The position numbers and the translations under genes were made by a program. From contig CAYOUJ010000055.1 in the NCBI GenBank assembly GCA_964407165.1, forward strand, positions 1-15,586: 15,586 bases of DNA. Reading direction: 5' to 3'. Below the pieces are notes generated by a model. The model worked only from the letters and a program-made list of their open reading frames with translations. It ran no database searches and was not told the DNA's origin. Source of the stretch: CAZPKH01 sp964407165 (GTDB lineage: Bacteria > Bacteroidota > Bacteroidia > Bacteroidales > Muribaculaceae). Below, in pieces: positions 11,879-15,586 of this stretch; positions within the stretch are counted from its first letter, which is position 1, and the number at the start of each line of letters is the position of its first letter.

Positions 11879-13378
11879 ATGGCGAATATACAACTGATGA
11901 TGGCCGCGCGCACCGACCGCGCCGGCCGCGCAGCCAACCAGGACAATGTATGGGTATGCCCCAATCTGAGCGACTTTAACCCGTTTGACGACAAGATGGC
12001 CGACGACTCGAAGCAGTATTCGCTCTCGAGCTATGGCGCCATTATGGTTGTCGCTGACGGCATGGGCGGCATGCATTCCGGCGAGAAGGCTTCGGAGATA
12101 GTCATCGACAACTTCAAGAAGGCTTTTCACAGCATCCCCGCCGAGATTGCCAACTCGCTGAGCGACCGCGACATCTACCGCTTCCTTGGCCAGACATTCA
12201 CCGCCGCCGACAACGAGATCAAGGCCTTCAGCGCCGAGCACCCCGAGAGCCGCGGCATGGGCTCCACTTGCGTCGTGGCCTGGGTGGTAAACCAGAAAGT
12301 CTACATCGCCTGGGTGGGCGACAGCCGCGCTTATTGCTACAACCCTGCCAACGGGCTGACGCGCCTGACCCATGACCACTCTTATGTGCAGATGCTCGTC
12401 GACACCGGCCAGATAACCCCCGAGGAGGCCGAGCACCATCCCCAGTCGAACGTCATCACTCACTCCATAGGCGACACCGAAGACCATGTAACATATTCCT
12501 TCGAGGTTTATCCCGCACATCGCGGCGACGTCATACTCCTCTGCTCCGACGGCCTCTGCGGCCTGCTCAACGACGCCGAGATCCGCTCGGTCATCGGCGA
12601 GAGCGGCGTGAGCAACATGGGCGTCACCCTCGAGGCCCTGTGGAACGCCGGCGAGCACCGCGGGTGGACCGACAACGCCACCATCGCCCTCATGCGTTTC
12701 ACCGAAAGCCCCATCGCCGCGCCTGCCGCCCCGCAGGGCTGGGACGCCAACCATCCCGCCGTGGCGCAGGCCCCAGGTGTGGCCCCCGTCATCAGCAAGC
12801 CGATTCCCAACGCAGCACCCAAAGCCGCCGTCCCCGCCATGGAGGCCACGGCATCGGCCCCCGCTCCCGTCAAGAAAGGTGGCAACAAGACAATGGTCAT
12901 CGGCATCGCCGCCCTGATAGTGGTTCTCGTGGCCATCGCCGCCTATTTCATCATGAGCTCCGGCGACAAGCCCGCGCCCGTGCAGGAGGTTCAGATTGAG
13001 GAAACTTTCGACGATCCCCTCAACAATCCCCTCAACAATCCCGTCCAGCCCGGCACCGTCGCCCAGCCCGGCACCTCCACCTCACGCCCCTCCACCGGAG
13101 GCCAAAGCAGCAACTCCGGCAACTCTGGCAAGAGCACGGGGTCTGTAAATGGAGACAAACAAACTTCCGGTGCAGTTGATGCTGTTACAAACCAAACAGG
13201 AAAAGGTAAAGGTACCAATTTTGATCCAGAAAAGGGCAATGGCGGTGTGCCTAATGTTCAGTTTGGGAGTGGTTCTAAGAACGAAATTAAACCCGGTACT
13301 GGTTCTGGCACCTCTCCTACTAGTTCCGGAAAAGAGTCCGAAAACGGTTTAAAACAAGATAAACCTGGTACAGAATAA
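11879..13378 (+). CDS. PP2C-family serine/threonine phosphatase with a membrane anchor and low-complexity tail
   Basis: This predicts a 499-residue protein. Residues 1-275 form a PP2C (PPM) domain, a metal-dependent Ser/Thr phosphatase: NQDN (20-23), VADGMGG with Asp60, GST (128-130), WVGDSRAY with Asp148, CSDGL with Asp224, and TDNATIALM with Asp265; these aspartates bind the two metal ions. A Pro/Ala-rich linker (about 278-333) leads to one membrane segment (about 338-359, flanked by KKGGNK), so the catalytic domain should be cytoplasmic. The remainder, about 361-499, would lie outside the membrane and is rich in Gly, Ser, Thr, Pro and Asn, including LNNP repeats at 381-388. From residue 421 the DNA becomes AT-rich with different codon choice. 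No partner kinase gene is present in the window. Targets are unknown. Confidence 0.9.
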   Translation: MANIQLMMAARTDRAGRAANQDNVWVCPNLSDFNPFDDKMADDSKQYSLSSYGAIMVVADGMGGMHSGEKASEIVIDNFKKAFHSIPAEIANSLSDRDIYRFLGQTFTAADNEIKAFSAEHPESRGMGSTCVVAWVVNQKVYIAWVGDSRAYCYNPANGLTRLTHDHSYVQMLVDTGQITPEEAEHHPQSNVITHSIGDTEDHVTYSFEVYPAHRGDVILLCSDGLCGLLNDAEIRSVIGESGVSNMGVTLEALWNAGEHRGWTDNATIALMRFTESPIAAPAAPQGWDANHPAVAQAPGVAPVISKPIPNAAPKAAVPAMEATASAPAPVKKGGNKTMVIGIAALIVVLVAIAAYFIMSSGDKPAPVQEVQIEETFDDPLNNPLNNPVQPGTVAQPGTSTSRPSTGGQSSNSGNSGKSTGSVNGDKQTSGAVDAVTNQTGKGKGTNFDPEKGNGGVPNVQFGSGSKNEIKPGTGSGTSPTSSGKESENGLKQDKPGTE

Positions 13379-13397
13379 CTTGTGCAAGTAACCGATA

Positions 13398-13460
13398 AAA
13401 CAAAAGAAAAGAAGGAAAAACAAAAATTTCTTTCTTTTCTTTTGTTTCGTTTGTTTTTTA
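13398..13460. terminator. AT-rich hairpin terminator after the phosphatase gene
   Basis: Positions 13398-13418 and 13427-13447 are complementary over 21 bp, with one G-U pair and an 8-nt loop. The stem is almost entirely A on the left and T on the right, and a T-rich run (13449-13459) follows. It begins 20 nt after the stop. The low GC content is unusual for a terminator, but length compensates. Confidence 0.6.
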
Positions 13461-13498
13461 GTGAAACTGCCCTCTTTACACTTTTTACATTTCATTTT

Positions 13499-13529
13499 TT
13501 TGCCAAATGCAGAAAAATTGCGAAATTTG
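13499..13529 (+). promoter_or_regulatory. Promoter of pfp
   Basis: TTTG (13499-13502) lies 19 bp before GAAATTTG (13522-13529), which differs from TAnnTTTG only at the first base. Transcription would start near 13535, giving a leader of about 37 nt before ATG 13572. Confidence 0.65.
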
Positions 13530-13571
13530 CACTCGGATAATCAAAGCCAATAGCTACAAAATTATAACTAC

Positions 13572-15215
13572 ATGAAAAAGAGCGCATTGCAGAGAGCTCG
13601 TGCCGCTTACCAACCTAAGCTGCCATCCGTCCTTACCGCTCCCGTAAAGGCCGTCTGCGGCCGTCCCACCGAGAGCGTTGCCGACTGCGAAGAGATTCAC
13701 AAACTGTTTCCCAACACTTACGGAATGCCCGAAGTGCACTTCGAGCCGGGCGAGGGCGGCGCCGCCGCCGGCCCCGTCAATGTTGGCGTGATACTCTCCG
13801 GTGGCCAGGCCCCCGGCGGCCACAACGTCATCTGCGGCCTGTTTGACGGCATCAAGAAGATACACCGCGACAGCCGCCTCTACGGCTTCCTCATGGGCCC
13901 CGGCGGATTCGTCGACCATCAGTACGTCGAGCTCACCGGCGCCGTCATCAACGAATACCGCAACACCGGTGGATTCGACATCATCGGCTCCGGACGCACC
14001 AAGCTCGAGAAGAAAGAGCAGTTTGACAAGGGCCTCGAGATACTCAACAAGCTTGGCATCACCGCCCTGGTAATCATCGGCGGCGACGACTCCAACACCA
14101 ACGCCGCCGTCCTCGCCGAATATTACAAGAGCATCAACGCCGGCGTCCAGGTCATCGGCTGCCCCAAGACCATCGACGGCGACCTCAAGAACTCGCTCAT
14201 CGAGGCCTCCTTCGGCTTCGACACCGCCACCAAGGTCTACTCCGAGGTGATCGGCAACATCCAGCGCGATTGCAACTCGTCGAAGAAATACTGGCACTTC
14301 ATCAAGCTCATGGGCCGCAGCGCCTCCCACATCGCCCTCGAGTGCGCCCTGCAGTGCCAGCCCAACTGCTGCATCATCAGCGAGGAGGTAGAGGCCAAGA
14401 ACATGTCGCTGCTCGACGTCGCCGACTACGTCGCCAACATCGTCGCCACCCGCGCACGCTACGGCAACAACTTCGGCACCGTCCTCATCCCCGAGGGCCT
14501 CATAGAGTTCATCCCCGCCTTCAAGAAGCTCATCGCCGAGCTCAACGACATGCTCGCCGCCAAGGCCGACGAGTTTGCCGCCGCCGAGAGCAAGAAGCAG
14601 TTCATCATGGCCAACCTCACCGCAGACAGCGCCCGCGTCTACGGAGCCCTGCCCGACGGCGTTGCCCGCCAGCTGGCCATGGACCGCGACCCTCACGGCA
14701 ACGTGCAAGTTTCGCTCATCGAGACCGAGAAGCTGCTGTCGACCATGGTCGGCCGCCGTCTCGAGGAGATGCGCGCCGCCGGCGAATACAACGGCAAGTT
14801 CTCCGCACTCCACCACTTCTTCGGCTACGAGGGCCGCTGCGCCGACCCCTCCAACTTCGATGCCGACTATTGCTACGGCCTCGGTTTCAACGCCGCCTGC
14901 CTCATACACGCCGGCGTGACGGGCTACATGTCGTGCCTGCGCGGCCTGGCCAAGCCCTCCGCACAGTGGGTGCCCGGCGGCATACCCATCACCATGATGA
15001 TGAACATGGAGCGTCGCGGCGGCAAGATGAAGCCTGTCATCCAGAAGGCCCTTGTCAAGCTCGACGGACGCCCCTTCGAGGCCTTCGCACGCATGCGCGA
15101 CGACTGGGCTACGCACACCCTCTTCCTCTATCCCGGCCCGATACAGTACTTCGGCCCCGCCGATGTCTGCGACCAGCCCACCCTGACCCTGCAATACGAG
15201 AACGGCAAGAAATAA
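13572..15215 (+). CDS. pfp: Pyrophosphate--fructose 6-phosphate 1-phosphotransferase (PPi-dependent phosphofructokinase)
   Basis: The enzyme reversibly phosphorylates fructose 6-phosphate to fructose 1,6-bisphosphate with pyrophosphate, replacing or bypassing ATP-PFK in glycolysis and gluconeogenesis. The 547-residue length and sequence fit the long PPi-PFK clade. Visible motifs are GGQAPGGHN (77-85) near the start of the fold, GGDDS at 170-174, whose second Asp replaces the Gly of ATP-dependent enzymes and marks PPi use, the catalytic PKTIDGDL (198-205) with TIDGD, and MGRSASHIALECAL (247-260), which contacts the sugar phosphate. The gene appears to be monocistronic: its own promoter lies in the preceding 193-bp gap, and a long hairpin follows the stop. 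The long open frame on the opposite strand is a codon-bias shadow. Confidence 0.96.
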   Translation: MKKSALQRARAAYQPKLPSVLTAPVKAVCGRPTESVADCEEIHKLFPNTYGMPEVHFEPGEGGAAAGPVNVGVILSGGQAPGGHNVICGLFDGIKKIHRDSRLYGFLMGPGGFVDHQYVELTGAVINEYRNTGGFDIIGSGRTKLEKKEQFDKGLEILNKLGITALVIIGGDDSNTNAAVLAEYYKSINAGVQVIGCPKTIDGDLKNSLIEASFGFDTATKVYSEVIGNIQRDCNSSKKYWHFIKLMGRSASHIALECALQCQPNCCIISEEVEAKNMSLLDVADYVANIVATRARYGNNFGTVLIPEGLIEFIPAFKKLIAELNDMLAAKADEFAAAESKKQFIMANLTADSARVYGALPDGVARQLAMDRDPHGNVQVSLIETEKLLSTMVGRRLEEMRAAGEYNGKFSALHHFFGYEGRCADPSNFDADYCYGLGFNAACLIHAGVTGYMSCLRGLAKPSAQWVPGGIPITMMMNMERRGGKMKPVIQKALVKLDGRPFEAFARMRDDWATHTLFLYPGPIQYFGPADVCDQPTLTLQYENGKK

Positions 15216-15220
15216 CGCCG

Positions 15221-15252
15221 AAATCTCGAAATCTCGAAATCTCGAAATCCCG
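15221..15252. repeat. Tandem octamer repeat after pfp
   Basis: AAATCTCG is repeated exactly three times (15221, 15229, 15237), followed by AAATCCCG (15245-15252), which opens the next hairpin stem. It starts five nt after the pfp stop. Confidence 0.8.
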
Positions 15253-15278
15253 AAAAATCGCGCGCCCGATTTTTCGGG
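15249..15278. terminator. Perfect 12-bp hairpin after pfp, possible terminator
   Basis: CCCGAAAAATCG (15249-15260) and CGATTTTTCGGG (15267-15278) are perfectly complementary around a 6-nt loop. There is no T run after the stem, so it may end transcription inefficiently, stabilise the mRNA 3' end, or belong to the adjacent repeat element. Confidence 0.5.
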
Positions 15279-15568
15279 TAACTATTCACCGAATATTTCA
15301 TTGGGCATTTCTGCCCCAAAGGGGCAGTTTGATGATAACCCCGGGCAAGCGAAGCGCAGCCCGGGGTGAAAAACAAACCGCCCGGACATGCACCCCAAAG
15401 GGGTGCGCTGATGATCGGCTCAACTATCATCACCGCACCCCGTTGGGGTGCCGGGGCGCGAGGACGCATCTCCGATTCCCCGGGCTGCGCTCCGCTTGCC
15501 CGGGGTTATCATCATCGCGCTCCTTTGGAGCGCATTTATAAAAATATTGGTATTCGGTGAATAGTTAC
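15278..15568. repeat. 291-bp nested inverted-repeat element, MITE- or BIME-like
   Basis: The ends are perfect 18-bp inverted repeats: GTAACTATTCACCGAATA at 15278-15295 and its complement at 15551-15568. Inside is a 36-bp inverted repeat (15331-15366 against 15478-15513, one mismatch) beginning with GATGATAACCCCGGGC. Four small hairpins punctuate it: TGCCCC-AAA-GGGGCA (15312-15326), GCACCCC-AAA-GGGGTGC (15390-15406), GCACCCC-GTT-GGGGTGC (15435-15451) and GCGCTCC-TTT-GGAGCGC (15517-15533). A 15-bp direct repeat, TTTTTCGGGTAACTA, occurs at 15270-15284 and 15569-15583. It encodes no credible protein; the short open frames are products of the palindromes. This accounts for most of the 371 bp without a gene at the window end. 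Confidence 0.75.
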
Positions 15569-15586
15569 TTTTTCGGGTAACTACTC

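Noticed and set aside
11855..12754. 299-codon open frame on the strand opposite the PP2C domain
   Set aside because: Shadow of a GC-rich gene with recognisable PP2C motifs; no family signal on this strand.
13554..15194. 546-codon open frame on the strand opposite pfp
   Set aside because: It mirrors pfp along its full length and has the Gly/Val/Ala/Asp/Glu-rich composition produced by reading GC-rich codons in reverse. pfp has clear catalytic motifs.
15366..15560. Short open frames within the terminal repeat element
   Set aside because: Their codons are the palindromic repeats themselves (for example APQRG and PRWGA from the hairpins), with no promoter or independent coding signal.

Overview
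The window reads as chromosomal DNA of a Bacteroidales bacterium, plausibly a gut Muribaculaceae-like lineage. The order is supported by Bacteroidetes-type promoters (TAnnTTTG, here always followed by C, often with a TTTG box about 19-20 bp upstream), a surface lipoprotein/TonB-receptor pair of BtuG-BtuB type, a PPi-dependent phosphofructokinase of the long clade, and GC-rich genes separated by AT-rich spacers. The family-level guess is inference only.

Layout. Positions 1-351: a minus-strand tRNA-Ala(GGC) with its own promoter and terminator, then an intergenic region with a phased ATCGAT array. Positions 352-1832: two tandem, closely related periplasmic L,D-transpeptidase (YkuD) genes; the first has a repeat-derived C-terminal tail. 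Positions 1855-4987 (minus): a two-gene operon, btuG-like beta-propeller lipoprotein then btuB-like TonB-dependent receptor, overlapping by 8 nt. Positions 5055-6326: a PAP2 phosphatase fused to what looks like an outer-membrane beta-barrel. Positions 6392-11753: a complete ilvD-ilvB-ilvN-ilvC operon with a clear promoter and a strong terminator, encoding the shared branched-chain amino acid enzymes except the final transaminase. Positions 11879-13378: a PP2C-type protein phosphatase with one membrane segment and a low-complexity extracytoplasmic tail whose last 79 codons have different base composition. Positions 13572-15215: pyrophosphate-dependent phosphofructokinase. Positions 15216-15586: no gene, but a dense set of nested inverted repeats resembling a small non-autonomous element.

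The envelope genes (two transpeptidases, the receptor pair and the PAP2-barrel) form one block and the metabolic genes another; nothing suggests they act as one pathway.

The least explained signals are non-coding. Three intergenic arrays of the palindrome ATCGAT recur at about 10-bp (one helical turn) spacing: two flank the transpeptidase pair and one follows ilvC. There is also a 291-bp element with perfect 18-bp terminal inverted repeats and an internal 36-bp inverted repeat. Short GC-rich repeats appear to have been absorbed into two coding sequences, and three start codons lie only 4-5 nt after a -7 box, suggesting leaderless mRNAs. I see no CRISPR array, prophage, transposase or complete defence system.
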